Assembly: GCF_009832865.1 (NCBI RefSeq)
Contig: NZ_CP047130.1
Span: forward strand, 2,604,001 to 2,668,000
DNA: 64,000 nt
Source: Colwellia sp. 20A7
Lineage (GTDB): Bacteria; Pseudomonadota; Gammaproteobacteria; Enterobacterales; Alteromonadaceae
Direction: 5' to 3'
Of this stretch, positions 56,458-64,000 are shown in pieces. Positions within the stretch are counted from its first letter, which is position 1. Every line of letters begins with the position of its first letter. Below the pieces are notes generated by a model, which did not search any database, had not been told where the DNA came from, and saw only the letters and a program-made list of their open reading frames with translations. The translations under genes and the position numbers were made by a program.

Positions 56458-57405
56458 TTAATCACAAACATTGAGTTTTTTACGATTAAAATAACTTAAA
56501 TTCAAATGAAAACAGTTATGTGCCTGTTCCATACTAATAGGCTCAAAGCGAACTTTATCGCCTTGTTTGAGTTGCCCTAACTTTGCAATATCAATGGATA
56601 TAACAGCGCCAATTTTAGGATAGCCACCAATCGTTTGTCGGTCATTCAACAACACAATTGGCTGACCATCTGCTGGGATTTGAATAGCCCCCTGACAAAT
56701 ACCTTCAGATAAAATGCCTTCAATATCACCCGTAATTTTTTTACCGGTTAACCGATAACCCATTCGATCGAAACTTTTACTCACGCTATAGTCACTAGAG
56801 TAAAATAATCGTTGTTGAAAAGATGAAAAGTTTTTTTGTTGATAGCTTGGTATTGTGCGTAACACCACGTCATTAAAATATTTTGGCCTTAATAATTCAG
56901 GTAAAACCAAATTTGTTTTTCTCTGTTGGCTAGCACAAGGCAATATATTGTCTTTTTTAAGCTTTTCACCAACTAAACCACCAACACCTTCACGACATAC
57001 CGTTGCAGTACTACCAAAACTTTCTTTGATAGTAAAACCACCAGCAACAGCCAAGTAACTTCGTATACCTTCGCTAGCAAACCCTAACTCAATAAGGTCG
57101 CCCGCTTTAATCGCGTAACTGCGCCATAAATCTTTGTTAGTATGATTAATTGACAGCGACATATTTGCACCAGTGACGGCAATAGTTGTATCAACTTGTG
57201 CAATAAGTGCTAAACCGCCAATACTAATTTCAATAGCCGTAGCATTTAATTCATTAGCACATAAGCGATTAGCCCATTGAAATGCCTGTAAATCTATTGG
57301 ACCACCATTGGTTAATCCAATATTAAAAGACCCAAAACGCCCAGCATCTTGAATAAGGCTTAGCATGCCTGGCTCTTTCACTAAAAAACCTGTAGAAAAA
57401 CTCAT
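56458..57405 (-). CDS. pxpC: 5-oxoprolinase subunit C (PxpC)
   Basis: 315 residues of the carboxyltransferase-C/AHS2 family. VKEPGMLSLIQDAGRFG starts it and GGPIDLQAFQWANRL follows; the glycine-rich MGYRLTG with SEGICQGAIQIP and the late LLNDRQTIGGYPKI are signatures of the KipA/PxpC protein. PxpC works with PxpA and PxpB to hydrolyse 5-oxoproline to glutamate with ATP. The start overlaps the pxpB stop by 4 bp (ATGA), a sign of translational coupling. Confidence 0.92.
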   Translation of the reverse strand: MSFSTGFLVKEPGMLSLIQDAGRFGSFNIGLTNGGPIDLQAFQWANRLCANELNATAIEISIGGLALIAQVDTTIAVTGANMSLSINHTNKDLWRSYAIKAGDLIELGFASEGIRSYLAVAGGFTIKESFGSTATVCREGVGGLVGEKLKKDNILPCASQQRKTNLVLPELLRPKYFNDVVLRTIPSYQQKNFSSFQQRLFYSSDYSVSKSFDRMGYRLTGKKITGDIEGILSEGICQGAIQIPADGQPIVLLNDRQTIGGYPKIGAVISIDIAKLGQLKQGDKVRFEPISMEQAHNCFHLNLSYFNRKKLNVCD

Positions 57406-58133
57406 GATAGTTTGCCAAATCCTTCCGGTAATTCACCACCTAATGATAAAAACTCATTCTTATCAATTGACTTAAACCTTACTTTATCACCAACTTTAAT
57501 TGGCATGATTGGAGTTGCCGTGACATCAAACATATCGACTGGGCATAAACCGACTATATTCCAGCCTCCTGGGGAGGTATTTGGATAAACAGCAGTTTGT
57601 TTATCAGCAATAGCAACAGCTCCTTTGGGCACTTTATTTCTTGGGGTACTTAAACGTGGTGAAGCAATTCTTTCATCAACTTCACCTAAATAAGCAAACC
57701 CAGGCGCAAAGCCGATAGCATACACGTGATAATCTTTAACTTGATGAATCTCGATTACTTGCTCAACACTTAATTTATTTCGTTGAGCAATAACGGTTAA
57801 ATCAGGCCCTGATTCTTCAGAGTAATATACCGGTAGCTCAATAATAGAAGATTGCTCTACATCGCTATCAGTTGCTGAATTATCATCTAAACGTCGTAAT
57901 AAAATTCTGAGTTTATTTCGCACCTGGTGATGATCGGTATGAAGTATATTAAATACCACTAACATCGATGCATAAGATGGAATTAAATCCACAATATCAT
58001 CAGACAAGTCAACCTTCATTGCTTGACGAATCAATTGTTCAACGTGTTTTATTTTTGCCGACGTGTCATCGCTAACTTCATCAGAAAAATAAATAATTAA
58101 CGCATTTTCACCTGCAATATTAATCGTTGGCAT
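57402..58133 (-). CDS. pxpB: 5-oxoprolinase subunit B (PxpB)
   Basis: 243 residues from the ATG at 58133, which has AAGGG 7 nt upstream and lines up with the family start (INIAGENALIIYF). An ATG at 58157, overlapping the pxpA stop as TAATG, would add eight residues and is the alternative. It is the AHS1/KipI family: VKDYHVYAIGFAPGFAYLGE near the middle, RLSTPRNKVPKGAVAIA, and YPNTSPGGWNIVG. PxpB and PxpC form the carboxyltransferase-like part of the 5-oxoprolinase. 4-bp overlap with pxpC downstream. Confidence 0.9.
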   Translation of the reverse strand: MPTINIAGENALIIYFSDEVSDDTSAKIKHVEQLIRQAMKVDLSDDIVDLIPSYASMLVVFNILHTDHHQVRNKLRILLRRLDDNSATDSDVEQSSIIELPVYYSEESGPDLTVIAQRNKLSVEQVIEIHQVKDYHVYAIGFAPGFAYLGEVDERIASPRLSTPRNKVPKGAVAIADKQTAVYPNTSPGGWNIVGLCPVDMFDVTATPIMPIKVGDKVRFKSIDKNEFLSLGGELPEGFGKLS

Positions 58134-58156
58134 ACTAAGCCCTTGTTCTTTTAACA

Positions 58157-58882
58157 TTAACCAATGAGCTCCAGAATAGATTCAATCGCCTGTACGCCTT
58201 CAATATTGTCGCCATGAACACACAAGCTATCGGCATTTAGAGTTAAAATGTTGCCACTTACCGAGGTAACGCAACCTTGCTCTTTCAGTTGTTTCACTTG
58301 AGCAAGCATTTTTTCTTTATTATGAACAGCGCCAGGCTTAGTGCGAGCTAACAATTTACCGTCGTCGTCATAACAACGATCCGCAAAAGCTTCGCTCAAT
58401 ATATCAATATTATATTGTTTAGCCTCGGCTCTGTGTTCTTCAATTTTAGGTGTCGCTTGTAACATTAATTTTAAAGGACGATGATAACGACTTAATGCAC
58501 ATAAAATAGCATCTCTGACTTCTTTTTTTACCATCATGTCATTATATAAAGCACCGTGTGGCTTTACATATTCCAATTCAATTCCTATTGACTTAGCAAC
58601 ACCATCAATAGCTGCCACTTGATACATGACCAACGCTATCAATTCCTCAGTTGAGCAATTAATTGAACGTCGTCCAAAACCGACCAAGTCAGGGTATCCT
58701 GGATGTGCACCAACACTAACGTTGTTCTCTTTTGCTAATGCTAGTGTCTTTTGCATCACTAAAGGGTCACCCGCGTGAAAACCACAAGCAATATTAGCTT
58801 GATCGATATGCGGCATAACTTTCTCGTCAAGCCCCATGGTCCAGCTACCAAAACTTTCGCCTAAGTCACAATTCAATTTCAT
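58157..58882 (-). CDS. pxpA: 5-oxoprolinase subunit A (PxpA, LamB/YcsF family)
   Basis: 241 residues starting MKLNCDLGESFGSW, the family hallmark with metal-binding acids, followed by IACGFHAGDP (metal His), VGAHPGYPD and YVKPHGALYN. PxpA supplies the hydrolytic part of the ATP-dependent 5-oxoprolinase. The start is clear. It follows the DUF1445 gene by 36 bp and leads into pxpB, so pxpABC are contiguous and in the usual order. Confidence 0.94.
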   Translation of the reverse strand: MKLNCDLGESFGSWTMGLDEKVMPHIDQANIACGFHAGDPLVMQKTLALAKENNVSVGAHPGYPDLVGFGRRSINCSTEELIALVMYQVAAIDGVAKSIGIELEYVKPHGALYNDMMVKKEVRDAILCALSRYHRPLKLMLQATPKIEEHRAEAKQYNIDILSEAFADRCYDDDGKLLARTKPGAVHNKEKMLAQVKQLKEQGCVTSVSGNILTLNADSLCVHGDNIEGVQAIESILELIG

Positions 58883-58918
58883 TATTTTTCCTTATTTCGC
58901 TAGTAATTTTAGCAAAAC

Positions 58919-59731
58919 TTATAACACTGCTAATGTTGAATTGGCAATATCGGTTACTAACATTTTACCTGGACTATGGGTTATACAAAACGGAGGCTTA
59001 GTTTGTTCTAACACAAGCTGTGGTGTTACACCACAAGCCCAAAATACCGGCACTTCGTTTTCTTTAATAGTGACACTATCGCCATAATCAGGTTTATTAA
59101 TATCATTAATACCAATAAGCTCAGGTTGACCAAAATGTATAGGTGCACCATGAACCGATGGAAAACGACTACATATTTGAATCGCTCTAATTGCATCTTT
59201 AGCTAACATTGGTCGCATACTTACCACTGTTTCACCGCTAAATCTTCCTGCAGTTTTGCAAGGTATATTAGTACGATACATAGGAACATTTTTATTTTCG
59301 CTGATATTGCGAATTTCAAGCCCATCAGCAATAAGTGCATCTTCAAAAGAAAAAGAACAACCCAAAACAAAAGTAACTAAATCATCGCGCCAAAGTTCTT
59401 TAATGTCAGTGAATTCTTGCTTAAATGTGCCATCAACAAATAAACGATAACCTGGGACATCAGAGCGAATATCAATATCTTTGCCCAAATCAGGTAAAAG
59501 ATAATCTCCTGCATTTTCTGACATGCCAATTAATGGACAAGGCTTAGGGTTAAATTGACAAAATTGTAAAAAGTCATTCGCCCAATCTTTTGGCAAAATA
59601 ACAATATTTCCTTGAACACAACCTTGAGCAAAGCCTGATGTGTTTTCTTTGAATTTATCATGACGAATTAATTGACGTAATTCATAAGCACTAAGCTGTG
59701 CTGAAGCGGGATCGTTAATATTTATAGACAT
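58919..59731 (-). CDS. DUF1445 protein, D-glutamate cyclase family (putative hydro-lyase)
   Basis: 270 residues matching DUF1445/PF07286, now named the D-glutamate cyclase family. Marks: [15 protein letters not shown] near 38-52, [40 protein letters not shown], and [12 protein letters not shown] followed by [11 protein letters not shown]. In mammals this family forms the N-terminal half of D-glutamate cyclase. Bacterial members (YcsI) often sit beside pxpABC, as here. It is the first gene of the operon; its promoter should lie in 59732-59960, divergent from pldA. Confidence 0.88.
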   Translation of the reverse strand: MSININDPASAQLSAYELRQLIRHDKFKENTSGFAQGCVQGNIVILPKDWANDFLQFCQFNPKPCPLIGMSENAGDYLLPDLGKDIDIRSDVPGYRLFVDGTFKQEFTDIKELWRDDLVTFVLGCSFSFEDALIADGLEIRNISENKNVPMYRTNIPCKTAGRFSGETVVSMRPMLAKDAIRAIQICSRFPSVHGAPIHFGQPELIGINDINKPDYGDSVTIKENEVPVFWACGVTPQLVLEQTKPPFCITHSPGKMLVTDIANSTLAVL

Positions 59732-59960
59732 GGATAATCACTTTATCTGACGAAAAATAAGAAGAATATTTTATAGGTTAATATTATTACTAATAAATAG
59801 GAGAAATACTACGATAATCATGTCGACTTCAGATATATTTTTAAACATGATGAATTGCTAAAATAGCATCATTTACAGTGAATAGACATATTTGTGACAT
59901 TTTACATATTCAACGCTATACTGACCTTCTAATAATAGAATATTCCTTAAGATATTTAAT

Positions 59961-60974
59961 ATGTTAAAACTATTTATCCCACTGATTAGCTTGAGTTGTT
60001 TTTTCGCTATGTCGTATTCCTATGCACAATCATTTGAAACCCTATTAGATAGGTGTTTAATTAAAACGATTAAAAAAACAGACAAAAATAAAACGCTTCA
60101 ACAAATTGAAGACTTTTGCGAAAAAAAAATAGTGAAAGAACAGCTAGGCAGTGAAGAGCTTGGCGCTATTTCTGAACGAATGATTAAAGAAAAAAAATCA
60201 GCGTTTGATCCCTATGTTATTACGCCACATAAAATGAACTATATTTTACCCGTAACTATCACAGATGGTATCAATAAAGAAGCCTACGCTGGTTATTCAA
60301 ACTGGGAAGACGAACTGCGAGATGTTGAAACCAAGTTTCAACTAAGCATTAAAGTACCGTTAACCACCGGCAGTTTTTTAAATAGTGGAGATCAGCTTTT
60401 TTTTGGTTTTACTTTAGAGTCTTGGTGGCAATTATATACTCATAAAATTTCACGACCTTTTAGAGAAACTAACTACCAGCCAGAAATATTTTATTTTACA
60501 CCTACCAGCTGGCACCCTTTTAAGACCAACACAGCCATGATGATCGGTTTTGAACATCAGTCAAATGGTCGTTCTATGCTGCTTTCAAGGAGCTGGAACA
60601 GAGTTTATGCCAACTTCCTTTTTGAAAAAAACAATCTCGCGGTATCATTTCGTACCTGGTATCGAATCCCCGAAGGTAGCCAAGCGACTACTATTGATAA
60701 GATTGGTGATGATAATCCTGATATCAATGAATATATGGGATATTTTGAATTAAGCACTGTGTATAAGTGGAACAATAAATATGAAGCATCGATGAAATTA
60801 CGAGAAAGTTTCGCTCATCACCATGGAGCCATAGAACTTGGTATCACTTTTCCTTTATGGGGAAAATTAAAAGGTTATGCTCAATACTTCAATGGTTATG
60901 GAGAAAGCTTAATTGATTATAATCATAGACAACAACGCTTAGGTATTGGCTTTGCTTTAACAGACATCTTATAG
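59961..60974 (+). CDS. pldA: Outer-membrane phospholipase A
   Basis: 337 residues with a signal peptide (about 1-22, ending SYSYA) and a beta-barrel of about 250 residues. The catalytic residues of OMPLA are recognisable: HQSNG with His 199 and Ser 201, and SRSWNR with Asn 213, the spacing matching E. coli His142/Ser144/Asn156. An N-terminal extension of about 60 residues, charged and Lys-rich (residues 30-75), is longer than in E. coli. The enzyme hydrolyses phospholipids in the outer leaflet after envelope damage. The C-terminus ends in an aromatic-type beta signature (GIGFALTDIL). Confidence 0.92.
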   Translation: MLKLFIPLISLSCFFAMSYSYAQSFETLLDRCLIKTIKKTDKNKTLQQIEDFCEKKIVKEQLGSEELGAISERMIKEKKSAFDPYVITPHKMNYILPVTITDGINKEAYAGYSNWEDELRDVETKFQLSIKVPLTTGSFLNSGDQLFFGFTLESWWQLYTHKISRPFRETNYQPEIFYFTPTSWHPFKTNTAMMIGFEHQSNGRSMLLSRSWNRVYANFLFEKNNLAVSFRTWYRIPEGSQATTIDKIGDDNPDINEYMGYFELSTVYKWNNKYEASMKLRESFAHHHGAIELGITFPLWGKLKGYAQYFNGYGESLIDYNHRQQRLGIGFALTDIL

Positions 60975-61645
60975 AATTTACCGTTTAAATATACATCACC
61001 TTTTTTGTCAACAATATAAAATCAAGTCAAAGAGATGTTGGATAATAAAAGATTTAGCTAATATTTATTATCCAAATCGCCTCAAGCACACAGTATTACA
61101 AGCGATAAAGCGTTAATAGTTTTCGCGCTGAATTTAAAGCAATGCTCGTGGTATATGAATAGCACATTTAAAAGAAAAAGGATCACAACTATTCCTAACA
61201 GCCGATTATGGGCTAAATGTTGTCAACTTACATTCAACGCTACCACATCTAATGTGTAATTAATGTCATCCTTCATTGAACTATATTGCAAACCGTTAAT
61301 GACTACTTATAGCACTTCACACATTGCAGACATAAGGAGTTAGCTTCAATCCTTGCTTTAGAGTAGATATTGTATCTATGTCCTAGCTACTATGAGTGAC
61401 TTCCCTTATAAATTTCTTATAAATTTTTTTAAACTGCATCACCTTTGGCAACATAACAAGACTGTAGTATTACTCGTTTGTTATTAATTATTATTTTTAT
61501 AGGTTTGAGTGAAAGAATTAAATAGTTTTACCTGTCTTATACCCCAAGTATGAGCGCTATTTATATAAAAAGTCTCATCTGTTTGATGTATTCAAATCTG
61601 TTGCATCTATTAAAAGCGTAAAATATAAATTATAAGAGGTAAATA
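60975..61645. other. 671-bp gap between pldA and the next gene
   Basis: No credible coding frame or structural RNA was found. It contains the pldA hairpin at 61038-61075 and, near its end, AGAGG as the RBS of the following gene. AT-rich and otherwise featureless. Confidence 0.5.
61038..61075 (+). terminator. Hairpin after pldA
   Basis: A 12-bp perfect inverted repeat, TTGGATAATAAA at 61038-61049 and its complement at 61064-61075, 64 bp after the pldA stop. No T-tract, so possibly a processing or weak termination site. Confidence 0.45.
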
Positions 61646-62248
61646 ATGGAATTCACGAATAAACGCACCATCCTAATTACAGCATCTTTATTGTTGGTAT
61701 TGGCGATATCACAAACTATTTATTCTGCCCTTTACAGTGCTGAAATTAGTTTTTCAAGGCAGTTTTCATGGGGACTAGAAGCTCTAGTATTTACTTTACT
61801 TGCCGCCTTTGCGGGTTCTGCCATGGTTCAAGTAAAAAACTCTCAGCTAGGATGGTCAGCTATCGCGTTTAGCGCGGTACTTAACATAGTACAGGTGAGT
61901 ATTGGCCTAACTTTGTTTTCAACGTTTGGAAAAGTAGCGGGTACTGTAGAAGGCGCACAACCTTTAATTGGTGGCGTGGTTTCTTTGTCATTCATGATTT
62001 ACTACGCAGCTAAATTATTATTGGGATTAGCAGCACTTGTTTTTGGCCTGTCTTGTATAGCTAAAGGTGGCAAGGCGATAGGTACGCTTACGGCTTTGGC
62101 GGGTGTGGTTGCTATGTTTGCCAATGGTATTTTAATTACCTTTGGCCGTGATGGATTTCTTCCATCAGCTGTTGCTGGCGCTTCAGGCATGATCGCAACG
62201 TTACTTTTAGCAATATGCTTAATAGGCCTTTACCGTAAACAAGACTAA
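61646..62248 (+). CDS. Six-helix membrane protein of unknown function
   Basis: 200 residues with about six hydrophobic segments (10-28, 45-62, 70-93, 105-135, 143-163 and 172-195), a short N-terminal tail and a basic C-terminus. Ala/Gly-rich helices; no signature residue pattern I recognise. RBS AGAGG lies 8 nt upstream of the ATG. The gene is isolated: a 671-bp gap in front and an insertion-type element behind. It may be a small transporter or sensor membrane protein, but no function should be assigned. Confidence 0.75.
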   Translation: MEFTNKRTILITASLLLVLAISQTIYSALYSAEISFSRQFSWGLEALVFTLLAAFAGSAMVQVKNSQLGWSAIAFSAVLNIVQVSIGLTLFSTFGKVAGTVEGAQPLIGGVVSLSFMIYYAAKLLLGLAALVFGLSCIAKGGKAIGTLTALAGVVAMFANGILITFGRDGFLPSAVAGASGMIATLLLAICLIGLYRKQD

Positions 62249-62636
62249 AGCTTAACACCTCACAAGTGATGTAACATTTTTGAATAAAGTATAAACATCG
62301 GCGCATACTAAACCGTTAATTCGCCGATGTTTTACGTTTAGAGCATTGACCTATTACAATAAGTGGCTTTTTCAAAGTCGCTCAAAATTACAATAAATAC
62401 AATAACAATAAAGGACAGTCACTCAAATTTGAACAACACGGGGATTACAACTAATGTTTTTTAAGCGTTATAAGCGAGTGTCCCGTTAAATTTCCTATTG
62501 ATCACTTATACCCAAAGAACTAAACCGCTCCGCGGTAATGGCGTACTTGGCTAGCTCTGTATTACCTTCTAATTTTCATATTCTTTTCTACTCTTAGTAT
62601 TGAGGCATTTCGTCTCAATTAACGAGGAGTTTTAAC
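62249..62636. other. Gap leading into the IS91-type element; possible left end
   Basis: Noncoding. After the hairpin at 62293-62332 it contains GGACAGTCACTC (62413-62424) and an inverted, imperfect partner GAGTGTCCC (62476-62484), about 160-220 bp before the recombinase gene. These could mark the element's left end, but the match is weak. A further small hairpin (ATTGAG...CTCAAT) precedes the recombinase RBS. Confidence 0.35.
62293..62332 (+). terminator. Hairpin terminator after the membrane protein gene
   Basis: A perfect 11-bp stem, AAACATCGGCG at 62293-62303 and its complement at 62322-62332, with an 18-nt loop and a short T-run, 44 bp after the stop. Confidence 0.6.
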
Positions 62637-63539
62637 ATGATTTTTTCTACTTATTTTAATCCTGAGCTGAGCCAACGTTTCACTGAAGACATGGTTATCC
62701 GTAATCTTACAGCTAAAACACAAATAGATTATGTCCGAGCACTAAATCGTTTTTGTGAATATTTTAAACATTCACCTGAACATGCTACCCGTGACAATTT
62801 ACGCGAGTTCCAATTGTTTTTAGTTAAAGACGGCGCAACAGGACCAACGATTAATAGCACCCTTTCTGGTTTAAGGTTTTTATATAATGTTACGTTAGAT
62901 AAACCACAGCTACTCACCAAATTAACCACTGTTTCGGTCGCACGTAAGTTACCTATTATTTTAAGTCTAGAAGAGATAAAGCTGTTTCTTGCAAGCGCTG
63001 CTCACCCCAAATACCATGCTGCATTTTCTGTTGCTTATGGTGCGGGGCTTCGCGTTAGCGAAGTTGTTTCGCTTAAAGTCTCAGATATAGACAGTGAGCG
63101 TATGGTGCTTCGCGTTGAACAAGGTAAAGGAAGCCGAGATAGATACGCTATGTTATCTCCTGCGCTACTCGCGCATTTACGACAATGGTGGTTGTTTGCT
63201 AATAAACATGGGCAAATGCACCGTGAAGGTTGGTTGTTCCCAGGACTTAATCCAATTAATCATATGACGAGTCGTCAGCTTTCTAGAGTTTGTACAGCTA
63301 CAGCCAATAATGCTGGTATTAATAAAAGGGTATCGATGCATACCTGACGTCACAGCTTTGCGACACATTTACTTGAAGCGCATGTTGATATACGTGTCAT
63401 ACAGGTATTGCTTGGGCATGCTAAATTAGGTACCACGGCTTTATATGCTCAGGTCGCAACAAGCTTATTACGCGAAGTTATCAGTCCACTTGATGCTTTA
63501 GAAAACAAGGATAAGACAAAAGATAAGGACAAGTCGTGA
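62637..63539 (+). pseudogene. Tyrosine recombinase, broken by an in-frame TGA
   Basis: A frame of 300 codons from ATG 62637 (GAGGAG upstream) to TGA 63537-63539, interrupted by TGA at 63345-63347 (codon 237). The upstream part has an SAM-like N-terminal domain, then Arg 139 (GAGLRVSEV) and Lys 164 (GKGSRDR). The stop falls between His 235 and Arg 238 of the HxxR box. Beyond it, [12 protein letters not shown] and [16 protein letters not shown] (His 261, Tyr 270) are intact. All six catalytic positions can thus be traced. The codon at 237 is normally a Leu in this family, so a TTA/TGA or similar change is likely. It resembles the integrase that accompanies IS91-type transposases in Shewanella elements. 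Confidence 0.82.
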
Positions 63540-63548
63540 GTATTCACC

Positions 63549-64000
63549 ATGACTCGTCCTCAATTAGAAATATCTGATATATTTCGACATCATGGTCAAC
63601 AATGGCGTGAACACAATCAAGGACATATTAACCTCAGTCAATTGAAAATCATGTCAGCCATTGAAAATTGTCGAACAGAGGTGTTAGGTGGCCATCAACT
63701 TTATTGCCAATCATGTCATAAGACGCATATTTCTTATAACTCATGTCGTAATAGACATTGCCCAAAATGCCAAGCAAGCTCAGCAAAAAGATGGCTTGAA
63801 GCGAGACAAGCGCAACTACTACCTGTCGATTATTATCATTTGGTTTTTACCTTACCAAAAGAAATCGCAGACATAGCCTACTACAACAAGTCGATAATGT
63901 ATGGTTTATTACTGAAAACTGCTGCACAAACGCTTCTAACGATAGGCGCTGATGAAAAGCGACTCGGCGCTAAATTAGGGGTTACTTTTGTCCTACATAC
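63549..64000 (+). CDS. IS91-family transposase, N-terminal part, cut by window end
   Basis: An open frame of 150 codons from ATG 63549 to the window end. It begins 9 bp after the recombinase stop. The N-terminal zinc-binding region has Cys 53, 56, 66, 71 and 74 plus His 70 (CQSCHKTH...CRNRHCPKC), followed by DYYHLVFTLP, the start of the rolling-circle transposase (Y2/IS801-like) core. The catalytic tyrosines lie beyond the window. The gene is intact as far as seen. It would need its own ends to move; the paired recombinase is broken. Confidence 0.9.
   Translation, partial: MTRPQLEISDIFRHHGQQWREHNQGHINLSQLKIMSAIENCRTEVLGGHQLYCQSCHKTHISYNSCRNRHCPKCQASSAKRWLEARQAQLLPVDYYHLVFTLPKEIADIAYYNKSIMYGLLLKTAAQTLLTIGADEKRLGAKLGVTFVLH

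Larger units (their letters stand above)
62637..64000 (+). mobile_element. IS91-type element (right part outside the window)
   Basis: A tyrosine-recombinase pseudogene directly followed by an IS91-family transposase, the two-gene layout of Shewanella/Colwellia IS91-like elements. The left boundary is not certain (candidate motif at 62413-62484) and the right end is outside the window. Confidence 0.75.

Noticed and set aside
63345..63347. TGA as selenocysteine in the recombinase
   Set aside because: No SECIS-like hairpin was seen after it and the family position is Leu, not Cys; a nonsense mutation is simpler.

Overview
The window is an AT-rich gammaproteobacterial chromosome segment. Gene content and order fit a marine member of the Alteromonadales, most likely Colwellia or a close relative. 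Supporting signs are the purM-purN/DUF3108 pair facing DUF2066-hda, the perM-bepA-arsC block, napEFDABC, clpS-clpA facing cspD, and many c-di-GMP and chemotaxis-type proteins. The assignment rests on gene neighbourhood and protein character, not on a database search.

Layout. 1-7 kb: the start of a membrane sensor that runs off the left edge, then an envelope block (perM-like, TusA-like, bepA, arsC-like, DUF2069) and a large lipoprotein with an HExxH...E zinc-protease signature. 7-15 kb: a Cache-type chemoreceptor, a FAH-family hydrolase, hda with DUF2066, purMN, DUF3108 and a YafJ-type amidotransferase. 15-22.7 kb: fadE, a PAS-domain gene broken by a TAG codon, then pheS-pheT-ihfA preceded by what looks like a Phe-codon attenuator. 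22.7-31 kb: the periplasmic nitrate reductase operon napEFDABC, including a 54-residue NapE, with a perfect FNR box upstream, and a YdiJ-type FAD/Fe-S dehydrogenase. 31-41 kb: a GGDEF/EAL protein, alr behind a 38-bp tandem duplication, queE/queC, a potassium channel, and a MATE exporter overlapping uvrB. 41-44 kb: an inverted pair of DnaA-box-like sites, a strong promoter driving three identical tRNA-Asn genes interleaved with three decayed copies, cbpA-cbpM, and an 8-bp tandem repeat array arranged 3-5-3. 44-54 kb: PGPGW protein, cardiolipin synthase, clpA/clpS/cspD, PilZ, hrpA and a CBS protein. 54.6-59.7 kb: a six-gene operon for D-glutamate and 5-oxoproline metabolism. 60-64 kb: outer-membrane phospholipase A, an unrecognised membrane protein, and an IS91-type element with a broken tyrosine recombinase, cut by the window end.

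Best candidate for an under-described system: the operon at 54674-59731. It pairs the three subunits of bacterial 5-oxoprolinase (PxpABC) with two proteins that correspond to the two halves of mammalian D-glutamate cyclase (DUF1445/PF07286 and DUF4392/PF14336), plus a fold-type IV D-amino-acid aminotransferase. Together they would make a route from D-glutamate, for example from peptidoglycan or marine dissolved organic matter, through 5-oxoproline or transamination into central metabolism. Other notable items are the tRNA-Asn remnants that share an anticodon-loop insertion (one of them now supplies the C-terminal codons of cbpM), the possible pheST leader/attenuator, and the lipoprotein metallopeptidase candidate.
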